DNA of 64,000 nucleotides, taken from the NCBI RefSeq assembly GCF_003590945.1, contig NZ_QYUK01000011.1, positions 1,206,001 to 1,270,000 of the forward strand. The letters are read 5' to 3'. Both the position numbers and the translations under genes were made by a program. Each line of letters starts with the position of its first letter. Position 1 is the first letter of the stretch. The stretch comes from Oleomonas cavernae (GTDB lineage Bacteria; Pseudomonadota; Alphaproteobacteria; Zavarziniales; Zavarziniaceae). Below the pieces are notes generated by a model. It made no database searches. It was not told where the DNA came from and worked only from the letters and a program-made list of their open reading frames with translations. Positions 16,739 through 26,254 of this stretch are shown piece after piece.

Positions 16739-17743
16739 ATGGCCACGAAGAAGACGACCAAGGCGGTGGAACCGGTAGCGGGCGAAGCCGTAACCCCCGT
16801 CGACCGCGTGCTGGTGCTCGAACTCGTGCGGGTGACCGAGGCGGCGGCGATCTCGGCGGCCAAGCTGGCCGGTCGCGGCGATGAAAAGGCCGCCGACCAG
16901 GCGGCGGTCGATGCCATGCGCACGGCGCTGAACCAGATGGATATCCGCGGTACCGTGGTGATCGGCGAGGGCGAGCGCGACGAGGCGCCGATGCTCTTCA
17001 TCGGCGAGGAAGTGGGCAGCGGCAAGGGCCCGGCCATCGACATCGCGCTGGACCCGCTGGAGGGCACCACGCTGACCGCCAAGGCGGCGCCCAACGCACT
17101 GGCCGTGATCGCGCTGGCCGACCGGGGCAATTTCCTGCATGCACCCGACGTCTACATGGACAAGATCGCCGTCGGCGGCGGCCTGCCCGCCGGGATCGTC
17201 GATCTCGACCGCGACCCGATCGACAATGTGAAGGCCCTGGCCAAGCACAAGGGTGTCGGCCTCGAGGAAATCACCGCCTGCGTGCTCGACCGGCCCCGCC
17301 ACGCCGAGCTGATCGCCAAGCTGCGCGCGGCCGGCGTGCGCATCTACCTGATTCCCGATGGCGACGTCGCGGGTGTCATCGCCACGGCCGATCCCGATAC
17401 CGGCGTCGACATCTACATGGGTTCGGGCGGCGCGCCGGAAGGCGTGCTGGCCGCCGCCGCCCTGCGCTGCATCGGCGGGCAGATGCAGGGACGCCTGCTG
17501 TTCCGCAACGACGAGGAACGCGCGCGTGCCAAGAAGGTCGGCATCACCGACCTGAACAAGAAGTACGACCTGCTGGAACTGGCCCGCGGCAACGTCATCT
17601 TCGCGGCGACGGGCGTCACCTCGGGCTCGATGCTGGACGGCGTCAAGCAGACCGGCGGCGTCACCACCACCCATTCGATCGTGATGCGCTCGAAATCCGG
17701 CACGGTGCGCTGGGTCAAGGCCCGCCACGGCCACAACAAGTAG
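16739..17743 (+). CDS. glpX: Class II fructose-1,6-bisphosphatase, GlpX type
   Basis: A 334-residue metal-dependent phosphatase that makes fructose 6-phosphate in gluconeogenesis. The motifs VVIGEGERDEAPMLFIGEEV and IALDPLEGTTLTAKA carry the metal-binding acidic residues. YMGSGGAPEGVLAAAALRC and DGVKQTGGVTTTHSIVMRSK complete the family pattern. I chose the ATG at 16739 (MATKKTTK), preceded by GAAGGAATTCGAC; a TTG five codons upstream is less likely. It follows hom by 42 bases, and the aminotransferase-hom-glpX order recurs in alphaproteobacteria, so the three probably share a transcript. Confidence 0.96.
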   Translation: MATKKTTKAVEPVAGEAVTPVDRVLVLELVRVTEAAAISAAKLAGRGDEKAADQAAVDAMRTALNQMDIRGTVVIGEGERDEAPMLFIGEEVGSGKGPAIDIALDPLEGTTLTAKAAPNALAVIALADRGNFLHAPDVYMDKIAVGGGLPAGIVDLDRDPIDNVKALAKHKGVGLEEITACVLDRPRHAELIAKLRAAGVRIYLIPDGDVAGVIATADPDTGVDIYMGSGGAPEGVLAAAALRCIGGQMQGRLLFRNDEERARAKKVGITDLNKKYDLLELARGNVIFAATGVTSGSMLDGVKQTGGVTTTHSIVMRSKSGTVRWVKARHGHNK

Positions 17744-17747
17744 GTTT

Positions 17748-18986
17748 CTACCGGCTTTCCGCCAGCCAGGTGGCAACACCCTGGCCGGCGGCGCGGCCGG
17801 TGGCAAAGCAGGCGGTGAGCAGGTAGCCGCCGGTGGGGGCGTCCCAGTCGATCATCTCGCCGGCGCAGAAGGTGCCCGGCATCGCCCGCAGCATCCAGCG
17901 CTCGTCTAGGGCTTCGAGGCTGATGCCGCCCGCCGTCGAAATCGCCTCGTCGATCGGCCTCGGCGCGGTCAGGCACAGCGGCAGCGCCTTCAGGCGGCGG
18001 GCCAGGCGGCCCATGTCCTGCCGGTCCTCCGCCGTGGACAGTTCCCACACCAGGCCGGCGCGGACCCCCTCGATACTCAAGGTTCGGCGCAGGTGGTTGG
18101 CCAGCGAATGCCGCCCCTGCGGGCGCGACAGGGCGGCGGCGACGGCTTCGGCCGGGCGCTCGGGCAGCAGGTCGAGATCCACCACGGCGGGGCGGCCGGC
18201 GTCGAGTGCCTGCCGCAAGCCGGCCGCGAGGGCATAGATCGCACCGCCCTCGACGCCGCCGGCGGTAACCACGAATTCGCCCCGCAGGCGCTGGCCCTGG
18301 AACGTCAGGGCGACAGGCTTTACCGGCTGGCCGGCGAAACGCCCGCTGAAATGCTCGCTCCACCGCGTATCGAAGCCGCAGTTGGCGGCGGCAAAGGGCG
18401 TGGTCGCCACGCCGCGGTCCGTAACCGCCGCCGCCCACCGGCCGTCGCTGCCCAGCTTGGCCCAACTGGCCCCGCCCAGGGCGAGCAGAACCGCGCTGGC
18501 CTGTACCGCGACCGGGCCGGCCGGTGCGGCAAAGCACAGGCGGCCGTCCTCGGCCCAGCCGGTCCACCGGTGGCGGACCTTGACCAGCAGGCCCTTGGCG
18601 CGCAGGCGATGGAGCCAGCCGCGCAGCAGCGGCGCGGCCTTGAAGCCGACGGGAAAGATCCGGCCGGATGTTCCGGTGAAGGTTTCGATCCCCAGGTCGT
18701 GGGCGAAAGCCTCGATCTGCGCCGGGCCGAAGGCGCGGATCGCGGCTTCCAGGCGGGCGCGGGCGGGGCCATAGCGATCGAGCAGCCGGTCGATGGGTTC
18801 GCCATGAGTGATGTTCAGCCCGCTTTTGCCGGCCATCAGGAACTTGCGCCCCAGGGAGGGCATGGCGTCGTAGAGCGTCACGGGGTAACCCGCGTCCAGG
18901 ATGGTCTCGGCCGCCATCAGGCCGGCCGGGCCGCCGCCGATGACGACGGCATGGGGGGCGGTGTGGGGAGGGAGGGCACCAATCAT
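17748..18986 (-). CDS. HI0933/BaiN-family FAD-dependent oxidoreductase
   Basis: A 412-residue flavoprotein. The N-terminal dinucleotide-binding motif AVVIGGGPAGLMAAE is followed by MPSLGRKFLMAGKSGLNITH, which is characteristic of the HI0933/YhiN/BaiN group. Near the C-terminus AMPGTFCAGEMIDWDAPTGG and YLLTACFATGRAAG form the second FAD contact. The natural substrate of this family is uncertain; some members act in bile-acid or cysteine-linked redox. It is convergent with glpX, only four bases apart, and divergent from the following gene. Confidence 0.88.
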   Translation of the reverse strand: MIGALPPHTAPHAVVIGGGPAGLMAAETILDAGYPVTLYDAMPSLGRKFLMAGKSGLNITHGEPIDRLLDRYGPARARLEAAIRAFGPAQIEAFAHDLGIETFTGTSGRIFPVGFKAAPLLRGWLHRLRAKGLLVKVRHRWTGWAEDGRLCFAAPAGPVAVQASAVLLALGGASWAKLGSDGRWAAAVTDRGVATTPFAAANCGFDTRWSEHFSGRFAGQPVKPVALTFQGQRLRGEFVVTAGGVEGGAIYALAAGLRQALDAGRPAVVDLDLLPERPAEAVAAALSRPQGRHSLANHLRRTLSIEGVRAGLVWELSTAEDRQDMGRLARRLKALPLCLTAPRPIDEAISTAGGISLEALDERWMLRAMPGTFCAGEMIDWDAPTGGYLLTACFATGRAAGQGVATWLAESR

Positions 18987-19103
18987 TTGTTAACCGGAAA
19001 TCCGCCTTATGACTCTCTGTCGTGGGCCTCGATGCTGTGCCACGGGTTGCGGTTGCCCGGCGACCGCGCCATCAATGACCATATCAACCGGAGCGGCAAG
19101 GGC

Positions 19104-20926
19104 ATGAGTCGGTCAATCATCTCCCGCCTGCTGCCATTCCTGTTCGTTGTTCTCGCCTTGCTGCTGCACTGGCGCTTGGCGATGGGGCCGGACGGGCCGA
19201 TCGCCGCCCATCGCCTGCTCGACACCGACAGCTATGCCCGGCTGATGCGGGTGGAACAATTATGGGCGGGCAAGGGCTGGTACGACAGCACCCTCGACCG
19301 CCTGGGCGCCCCCGAAGGCATGCCGATCCATTGGACGCGGCCGCTCGACCTGCTGATTCTGGGACCGGCCGTTGCAGCCCATGCCGTGGGTGTGCCGATC
19401 GACCGGGCCATCTGGTGGTCGGGCATGTGGGTCTGCCCCCTGCTGCATGTTCTGGCCTGCTTGATCATCGTCTGGGGTGCCCGCGCGCTCGTAATGCGCG
19501 AGGTGGCTTGGTTCGCCGGCCTGGCCATGCTGGCGCAGCCCGCCGTGGCCTCCTACGGCGGGGTCGGCAGGGCCGACCATCACGTGCTGATCCTGCTGTG
19601 CGTCGCCGCCTGTCTTTCGGCCGGCCTGTGGGCGGCGAAAGACCTGCACAACCGCCGGGCCGCACTGATCGCGGGCCTGAGCGGCGGCGCAGGGGTGTGG
19701 ATCGGGCCTGAGGCCCAGCTTGTCGTCATGCCGCTCCTGGCCGGTTTCGGGCTGCTGTGGGTCTTCGGGGCCGGGACGGCCCGGCCATCGCCCGTCAGGG
19801 CCTGTACAGTGCCCTGGGCTTTGCCCTGGGTATCCTCGTCGGCGTCGGCGTGGATGTTCCGCTCGGCGATTGGCTGGTGACGGCCTATGACCGGATTTCC
19901 ATCCTTCACGTTGCGACGGCCCTGCTCCTGGTGGCCGTCTTCGCGCTCGCCCTGTGGCTGGGCGGCGGGACCGAGGGGCGCCGGGGCGTGTGGCGGCGGT
20001 TGCTGCTGGGGCTCGCCCTGTCCCTGGCCGCGGTGGCCGTGCTGGGCGTGGTTTTCCCGGGTTTCTATCGGTCGACCCTGGCGACGGACGATCCCGTGAT
20101 TCAATCCCTGGTCTCCCAGGTGCGCGAGATGCAGCCGATCCGCTTCTGGACCCGCGCCGGGCTGAGCGACCTGCTCATCGATATCGGCGGCACCCTCCTG
20201 GCCCTGCCGTTCGTGCCGCTTGTGCTGTGGGGCGCGCCCGACGGGGCGACGCGGCGCCTGGCCGTGGTGTGGACCGTGACCCTTCTGGCGACCTTGGCCG
20301 CGGCCTTGGCCTATTTGCGGTTCGTGGTCGAGTTCGCCGCGCCCGGCGCCATCGGCGTCGCCGGCTTGATGGCCGTCGCCGCCGCCGCCTTGTCGGCGGT
20401 TCGGCCGGTGGTCCGGGTCGCGGCCTTGTTGCTGGTCGCGCTGCTGGGCACGGTGGGGCTGCCGGCAATCGGCCTTCAACTGAAGGCCTCGCTGGACAAG
20501 GCAGAGGGATGCGACGCTGCCGACCTGTCGGCCTATCTACGGGTGACGCCGCCGGTATCGGCGCCGCCGGGCGGCCCCGATCCGATCGTGATGCTGAACA
20601 ATTTCAACCTGACGCCGCGGCTGGCCTATGAGACGCCGTTCCGCTTCGTTGCCGCCTCCTACCACCGCGGGGCCGCGGCCATTCGGGATGCGATGGTGTT
20701 CTTCATGGCGACCGACGATGCGGCGGCGCAGTCGATTCTCGGCCGCCGGGAGGTCGCGCTCGTCATCCTCTGCCGCAGCGGCATGGCGCCTCAGCCGCCC
20801 GAACAGCCGCCGGGTAACCTCGAGGGGCGCCTGCTCTCGGGCGAAGGAGTGCCCGCCTTCCTGGCGCAGCTGCCGCTGCCCGAGAGACTGGGCAGGGACT
20901 TCGTGGCCTACACGGTGAAGCGGTGA
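19104..20926 (+). CDS. STT3-like polytopic membrane protein, apparent frameshift
   Basis: A predicted 607-residue membrane protein with about twelve helices, broken by one apparent base loss in GGG at 19773-19775. The first part has an acidic loop DTDSYARLMRVEQLW, then RLGAPEGMPIHWTRPLDLL and GVGRADHHVLILL; the second, read in another frame, runs from QGLYSALGFALG to the end. Such DxD and DHH motifs between early helices resemble oligosaccharyltransferase (STT3/PglB-like) and other GT-C glycosyltransferases that use lipid-linked sugars. The enzymatic role is inference. A soluble C-terminal part (DPIVMLNNFNLTPRLAYETP) follows the helices. ATG at 19104 is preceded by AGCGGCAAGGGC. Confidence 0.7.
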
Positions 20927-20942
20927 CGCGAATGACCGCCCG

Positions 20943-21554
20943 TCAGGCTCTCGTCAGGCGGGCGATGAAATGAAGCCCGCGGCTAAAGAGCAGCGAGGCG
21001 GGGAAGGGATAGAGCGGGATCTTCTCGATCAGTGTGTCGATCTTCAGCCCTGCGGCGGCGAAACCGGCCAGCCACTGCGCCCGCGTCCAGTAATTGTAGG
21101 GCAGGACTACCCCGTGGCCGGCATTGCCGACCCAATCCATGAAGCGCAGGGTAGGCCCGGCGGCCAGCCCTTCGAGGAAATGGTCCTTGATGATTACAGC
21201 GGGCGCCACGCGCGCCGCCTCCTTCAGGAGGACGAGGGCATCGTCGGTGTGATGCAGAACATCGACGAAAAGCACGGCATCCGCGCCACCGTCCGCCGCC
21301 GGCAAGGTCCGGCCGTCATAGGGGCGAACCGGGATATGGGTGACCGGGCGGACCATGACATCGATGCCCGTGATTTCGACCTTTCGCCCATCCGCCTTTG
21401 CCTGGCGCATGATCAACGCGTCGATCGTGCCGTCGCCGCAGCCGACGTCGAGCACCCGGCCTGCCGGCAACAGGGGGGTGATCGCCTCGGCCAACACGCG
21501 GGTACGCCGGTTGAAGACGAGGCTGTGATGCAGGCCGGTCAGAACGTCGCTCAT
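20943..21554 (-). CDS. Class I SAM-dependent methyltransferase
   Basis: A 203-residue enzyme of the Rossmann-fold methyltransferase group. Motif I is VLDVGCGDGTIDALI (residues 35-49), preceded by NRRTRVLAEAI; the acidic loop GADAVLFVDVLHHTDDA is a strong motif IV, and VIIKDHFLEGLAAGPTLRFMDW follows. The methyl acceptor is unknown; UbiE/COQ5-like and small-molecule types share these motifs. It ends 16 bases from the convergent STT3-like gene. No signal peptide. Confidence 0.85.
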   Translation of the reverse strand: MSDVLTGLHHSLVFNRRTRVLAEAITPLLPAGRVLDVGCGDGTIDALIMRQAKADGRKVEITGIDVMVRPVTHIPVRPYDGRTLPAADGGADAVLFVDVLHHTDDALVLLKEAARVAPAVIIKDHFLEGLAAGPTLRFMDWVGNAGHGVVLPYNYWTRAQWLAGFAAAGLKIDTLIEKIPLYPFPASLLFSRGLHFIARLTRA

Positions 21555-21798
21555 TCATCTTCCTGCGTGTAGGCTCGAGGCCAGTGGGTCATCTGGGTTC
21601 GCTTTTGTCAATCCGGCCGGCCGGGCGCCCGCGAAACTGCCGTTCATCGGAGGCGGTAGTAGTTAAGCCGTCTCAACGATCTGTTTACTTCTTGCGCTGA
21701 TACTGTGTCTCAACGGCGAACTGGTTGAACGATGCCGTCGATGTGGTAACAGTTCCACGAGATCGGCCCTAGGCCGACGCTGCCTATGGAGAAAATAA

Positions 21799-21972
21799 AT
21801 GTTGCGCAATCTCTTTGTCCGTTTCGCCATGGCCCGCTCCGATGAGCGTGGCGCCACCGCGATTGAGTACGCCCTGATCGCCGCTCTGATCGCCGTGGCC
21901 GCCATCGTCGGCATGGAATTGGTCGGCACCGAGGTCAATGCCACATTCCAGAACGTTGCCAACAAGCTCTAA
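21799..21972 (+). CDS. Flp/Fap pilin component, type IVb pilin
   Basis: A 57-residue pilin with the Flp family pattern: a short basic leader ending DERG followed by ATAIEYALIAALIAVAAIVG, the hydrophobic helix with the conserved Glu-Tyr pair after the prepilin cleavage site. TadV-type prepilin peptidase would cleave before the ATAIEY segment. Length is normal. A second, more divergent Flp gene follows 107 bases later. No cpa/tad assembly genes lie in the window, so these pilins depend on genes elsewhere. ATG at 21799 follows a GGAG five to six bases upstream (TATGGAGAAAATAA). Confidence 0.93.
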   Translation: MLRNLFVRFAMARSDERGATAIEYALIAALIAVAAIVGMELVGTEVNATFQNVANKL

Positions 21973-22079
21973 CTGGCGGGCCGCGGCGATTGATCGCCTG
22001 TGGCCGGATACTAGTTCCTGCTTAATCGCGGTATCTGTCGCCGCTTGGCGGCGGATACCGCCTTACATGGCGGTGGCCC

Positions 22080-22289
22080 ATGGCATCGGTTGATCGGTCG
22101 ATGCGGGTGATTCCCGAGCGGTCCGTCGCAAGACCGGGCCAGTGCCGTGCTGCGCGTGAGGCCGGCGCGACCGCGATCGAATATGCTGCCATTGCGGCGC
22201 TCATTTCGATCGCCGGCATTGCCGGCATGACATTGATCGGCGAGGACGTGATCGCGTTCTTCGATTCGATCTTCAATGCGTTTCCGTGA
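22080..22289 (+). CDS. Flp/Fap pilin component, second copy
   Basis: A 69-residue paralogue of the preceding pilin. EAGATAIEYAAIAALISIAG is the cleavage-site helix with the Glu-Tyr pair, and the mature end EDVIAFFDSIFNAFP differs from the first copy. The leader is longer than usual (about 29 residues from ATG 22080); the ATG at 22101 (MRVIPERS) would give a more typical length. The two pilins probably serve the same tight-adherence pilus. A strong terminator follows the stop. Confidence 0.85.
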   Translation: MASVDRSMRVIPERSVARPGQCRAAREAGATAIEYAAIAALISIAGIAGMTLIGEDVIAFFDSIFNAFP

Positions 22290-22311
22290 CGCGAGACAGG
22301 ACACGCAGATA

Positions 22312-22338
22312 AAAGGCCGGGGTTTCCCGGCCTTTTTC
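22312..22338 (+). terminator. Rho-independent terminator of the Flp pilin genes
   Basis: AAAAGGCCGGG (22312-22322) pairs with CCCGGCCTTTT (22327-22337) around GTTT and is followed by TCTTTG. The A-rich left arm would also serve a leftward transcript, but the convergent lipoprotein gene ends 24 bases further on. Confidence 0.9.
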
Positions 22339-22361
22339 TTTGTGGGCAAGATCCCGCCGGG

Positions 22362-23120
22362 TCAGGGCGGGGTAATGACCTTGATGCTGCGCGCGGGTTG
22401 GGCCGGCTGGGCATTGGGGCCCGTGGCCGCCGGTGCCGCGCTCGTGCCATCGGGGCTCGCCGCCCCTTCGGCAGGGGCCGCCGGTGGCGTCCCGGTGGTT
22501 TCGGTGCCGGTGGGGGCCGGGTTGCCGCCCGTGCTGATGGTGCGGATACTCCTGGCCGGTTGCGGCGCCGCATCGGGCGTCGCTGCTTCCGTCGGTGCTG
22601 CGGCAGGAGCAGGGGCGGCGGGCGGCGTGGCGGCACCCGGCTCGATGACCGTGGGGCCGGCGGCTGGGACCGGGGCTGGGGCTGGTGAGGGTGCTCCCTG
22701 GGTAGCATCGTAGATGATCGTTGCCCCGGCCGCGGGGTCGGCATCGGCGGGCGCCGCGCTCTCGACGGGACCGACCGGCGCGGCCTGCGGGGCGGGCGGC
22801 GCCTCGGCCGCAGCCGGCGGTGTGCCCTGGGTGGCATCATAAATGATCGTCGCGCCTGCGGCCGGGTCGGTGTCGGCCGGCGGGGGCGGCGCGCTCTCGG
22901 CCGCGGCGGGGGAAGTCTCCGGCGCCGGCGGCGTTGCGGCCTCCGGCGTCGGTTCGGGCGCGGCGACGGGGGCCTGTTCCGTTGCCGCCGGCGCGGCTTG
23001 CGCGGCGGGGGCGGTCTGATACTGCGCCGGGAACACGGCGCGCTTGGAAATCCGCGAACACCCACCGACAGCGACGCTCACGCAAACGGTAACGATCACG
23101 AGACGTGCGATCTGCTGCAT
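22362..23120 (-). CDS. Ala/Pro-rich lipoprotein with short repeats
   Basis: A 252-residue predicted lipoprotein of no known family. The signal peptide MQQIARLVIVTVCVSVAVGGC ends in a lipobox (VGG-Cys). The mature part is mostly Ala/Pro/Glu-rich, with two exact copies of DPAAGATIIYDATQG and, near the end, related RSIRTIS and RSIKVIT motifs. The low-complexity body suggests an extended envelope or cell-wall-spanning protein. I start it at 23120, where the signal peptide begins, rather than at 23165. It is convergent with the pilin genes, so a link to pili is possible but not shown. Confidence 0.7.
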   Translation of the reverse strand: MQQIARLVIVTVCVSVAVGGCSRISKRAVFPAQYQTAPAAQAAPAATEQAPVAAPEPTPEAATPPAPETSPAAAESAPPPPADTDPAAGATIIYDATQGTPPAAAEAPPAPQAAPVGPVESAAPADADPAAGATIIYDATQGAPSPAPAPVPAAGPTVIEPGAATPPAAPAPAAAPTEAATPDAAPQPARSIRTISTGGNPAPTGTETTGTPPAAPAEGAASPDGTSAAPAATGPNAQPAQPARSIKVITPP

Positions 23121-23347
23121 GCCTTTGGACTCCTGTCCTAAATCCCTGGCAATGCCTTGGAACACCCTGAGGCCAGCGTCAAGGTCGGGCGCTGTCGTTG
23201 GGCGAACAATTGACGCCGAAATGGTGCCAGCGCAGGGCTCGTATTCTGCGGCGGCGTGCCCGCCGGCTCTCGACCTTGGGCGCGAATGGCCCTAGCTTCT
23301 CGGGCGATAATAAGCGCGTTGCCGCGTAGCAGTGAGGGAGAGGTACC

Positions 23348-24776
23348 ATGAAAGAGTATCTGCGTTTCTATATCGACGGTGCCTGGGTCGATCCGGTCAG
23401 CCCAAAGACGCTCGATGTCATCAATCCCGCCAATGAAGAGGCCTTCGCCCGCATCTCGCTGGGTTCCGCGGCCGATGTCGACAAGGCCGTGAAGGCCGCC
23501 CAGGCTGCGTTCGAGAGCTTCTCGCGCACCACCAAGGCCGAACGAATCGACCTGCTGCAGTCGATCCTGGGTGTCTACCAGAAGCGCTACGCCGATTTCG
23601 TCGAGGCGATCTCGACCGAGATGGGCGCCCCGCAGTCGCTGTCCCAGGCCGCCCAGGCGGCGACCGGTGTCGCCCACCTCGCCAAGCTGATCGAAGTCCT
23701 CCAGGGCTTCGAGTTCCAGGAAGTGCGCGGCACCACCGCCATTTCCAAGGAGCCGGTCGGCGTGTGTGGTTTCATCACGCCGTGGAACTGGCCGATCAAC
23801 CAGATCGTCTGCAAGGTCGCCCCGGCGCTCGCGGCCGGTTGCACCATGGTGCTGAAGCCCTCGGAAATCGCACCGGTCAACGGCCTGCTGTTCGCCGAAG
23901 TGCTGCACGAGGCGGGCGTGCCCAAGGGCGTGTTCAACCTGGTCAACGGCGACGGCCCCGGCGTCGGCCAGCCGCTGTCGTCCCATCCCGGCGTCGACAT
24001 GGTCTCCTTCACCGGCTCGACCCGCGCCGGCGTGCTGGTGGCCAAGGCGGCCGCCGACACGGTCAAGCGCGTACACCAGGAACTGGGCGGCAAGTCGGCC
24101 AACATCATCCTCGATGATGCCGATCTGAAGAAGGCCGTGGTCGGCGGCGTGCGCGGCGTCATGGGCAATTCCGGCCAGTCGTGCAATGCGCCCACCCGCA
24201 TGTTCGTGCCCGCCGCCAAGCATGACGAAGCTGCCGCCATCGCCAAGGCCGCGGCCGAGCAGGTGAAGGTCGGCGATCCCTTCGCGGCCGACACCACCAT
24301 GGGCCCGGTCGTCTCGGACGTGCATTTCAAGAAGATCCAGGGCCTGATTGCCAAGGGGATCGAGGAAGGCGCCACCCTGGTCACCGGCGGCCTGGGCCTG
24401 CCCGAGGCCTGAACAAAGGCTACTACGTGCGCCCCACCATTTTCGCCAATGTCACCAACGACATGACCATCGCCCGGGAAGAGATCTTCGGGCCAGTCCT
24501 GGCGATCCTGCCCTACAAGACCGAGGAAGAGGCCATCGCCATGGCCAATGACACGGTCTATGGCCTCTCGGGTTATGTCCAGTCGGGCGACATCGACCAT
24601 GCCCGCAAGGTCGCCGGGCGCCTGCGTACCGGCAATGTCCACCTCAACGGGGCGGGCCCGACTTCGCCGCGCCCTTCGGCGGCTTCAAACAGTCGGGCAA
24701 TGGCCGCGAGTGGGGCGAGTTCGGCCTCGAGGAATTCCTCGAGATCAAGGCCGTGCTGGGCTGGCAGGCCGCCTGA
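23348..24776 (+). CDS. Aldehyde dehydrogenase family protein, two apparent frameshifts
   Basis: A predicted 476-residue NAD(P)-dependent enzyme that oxidises an aldehyde to the acid. The first frame runs to 24412 with the cofactor site [28 protein letters not shown], the catalytic glutamate in [13 protein letters not shown] and the catalytic cysteine in [12 protein letters not shown]. Adding a G at 24406-24407 restores [15 protein letters not shown], and adding one at 24660 restores [16 protein letters not shown] before the normal end. Both breaks fit single-base losses. SD GAGGGAGAGGTACC precedes ATG 23348. The substrate is unknown. A strong terminator follows. Confidence 0.88.
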
Positions 24777-24803
24777 TCGTCATCTGATCCACGCATTTCA
24801 GGG

Positions 24804-24832
24804 AACGCCCGCCGGTTTCGGCGGGCGTTTTT
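24804..24832 (+). terminator. Rho-independent terminator of the aldehyde dehydrogenase gene
   Basis: AACGCCCGCCG (24804-24814) pairs with CGGCGGGCGTT (24819-24829) around GTTT, then TTTCTTTG. It begins 28 bases after the restored stop codon, which supports the frameshift reading of that gene. Confidence 0.92.
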
Positions 24833-24922
24833 CTTTGTCCCCAGGGCGGCACAAATCCGAGTTGCCGCCCCGCATAATATGATCTACCCGTCGGTATAAC
24901 TAAATAACACGGGGAGGGTCTC

Positions 24923-26254
24923 ATGTTTGCGCCGTCACTGGTGCCCGGCAAATCGTCCGGGCCGTCACGCTGTCCGACTTGAACTATTTCGGCACCAACT
25001 GGAACTACAAGCCCGAGGCGCCGGTCGGCGGCGGCTACGCGGTGGCGCGCGCGCAGAGCGACGCCTCGACCGGCTTCGCCGGCGGCGTGATCGAGAAGCG
25101 CGACGCGGCCGGCAAGGTCACCGATGTCATCATCACCTACCGCGGCACCGACCATGATTCGGTGGAGCGGCCGCTCGATCCCTTCGCGCTGTTCGAGTCG
25201 ATCCGCGACGCGCTCGAAGACGCTGTCTTCTTCAAGGGCGGCGTATCGGGGCCCAGGCCCGCCAGGCGACGGAACTGTTCGAGGCGGCCTATGCCAACCC
25301 GGCCTATGCCGATGCCCAGTTTCATTTCACTGGCCAGTCGCTGGGCGGGGCCTGGCGCAGTATGCCCTGGCCCATGCCATGGCGACGCATCCAGCCGACG
25401 CGGACAGATTCGAGGCGACCAGCTTCGCCGCGCCCAGCACCTCGGCGGCCATCGCCCATGACTACGGCCTGACGCCGCAGGACCTCGAGGGGCATGCCAC
25501 CAACTACTATCTGCAGAACGATATCTTCATGGGCAGAACGGCACGTTCAGCTTCGATGATATCGGCACCCAATACGAACTGGCGCCTGCCCACCCCAACA
25601 AGGAGACTGTGAACCTCCTCGGGCTGTCGGTGACCGACCCTGTTGCCGTGCTGCTGAACCGCCTCGATGCCCATTTCCCGGCCAAGGAGGGTAGCGTCTA
25701 CAATCAGGCCTTTGGCCTGCCCGATTGGGCCAAGCCATTGCTGGCCCAGAATCCGCCCGCCGACTGGACCGGCGACATCAAGCTTGCGACCCTCGCCGGG
25801 GCTTTGGGATCCCAGTATCACGTGATCGGGCCTTACGGCTCGCCCGGCAATGTCTCGGTCAGCGTACGCGGCGATGGTGCCGACAACGAGCTGTGGGCAG
25901 CAACCGGGCCGACCGGCTCGATGGCCATGGCGGCGACGACCTGCTGCACGGCGCGGCCGGGCCGACCTGTTCGTCTTCAGCGCGCTCGACGAGATCGCCG
26001 GCGACCGTATCGCCGACTTCCGCCACCTCCAGGGGGACCGGATCGATCTGTCGGCGCTCGACCCCCTGGGCGCGGCGGACAGCCTGCGTTTCATCGGCGG
26101 GCGCGGGTTCGGCGGCCATGCGGGCGAGTTGCACGTCGAGAAGGCAGGGGGCGACACCCTGGTCAGCGGCGACCTGGACGGCGACCGCGCCGCGGACTTC
26201 CACCTGGTGCTCACCGGCAATGTGTATCTGGTGGCTGCCGATTTCCTGCTCTAG
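24923..26254 (+). pseudogene. Lipase-like protein with RTX-type C-terminus, about six apparent frameshifts
   Basis: Reading across frames gives about 445 residues. An alpha/beta hydrolase core has DVIITYRGTDHDS, the nucleophile elbow FHFTGQSLGG (G-x-S-x-G) and ATSFAAPSTSAAIAHDYG. The C-terminal part reads LDGHGGDDLLHGAAG and DLFVFSALDEI, like the end of RTX/serralysin-type secreted enzymes, so type I export is likely. Breaks lie between 24923 and 24979 and at G runs 25248-25251, 25348-25351, 25531-25533, 25894-25896 and 25959-25961; one extra G repairs each of the five. A strong GGGGAGGG precedes ATG 24923. It may be a real pseudogene, but the pattern matches the errors elsewhere in the window. 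Confidence 0.7.

Noticed and set aside
15053-17806. Long open frame opposite the hom and glpX genes
   Set aside because: The plus-strand genes are clear enzymes with correct lengths; the minus frame is a composition shadow.
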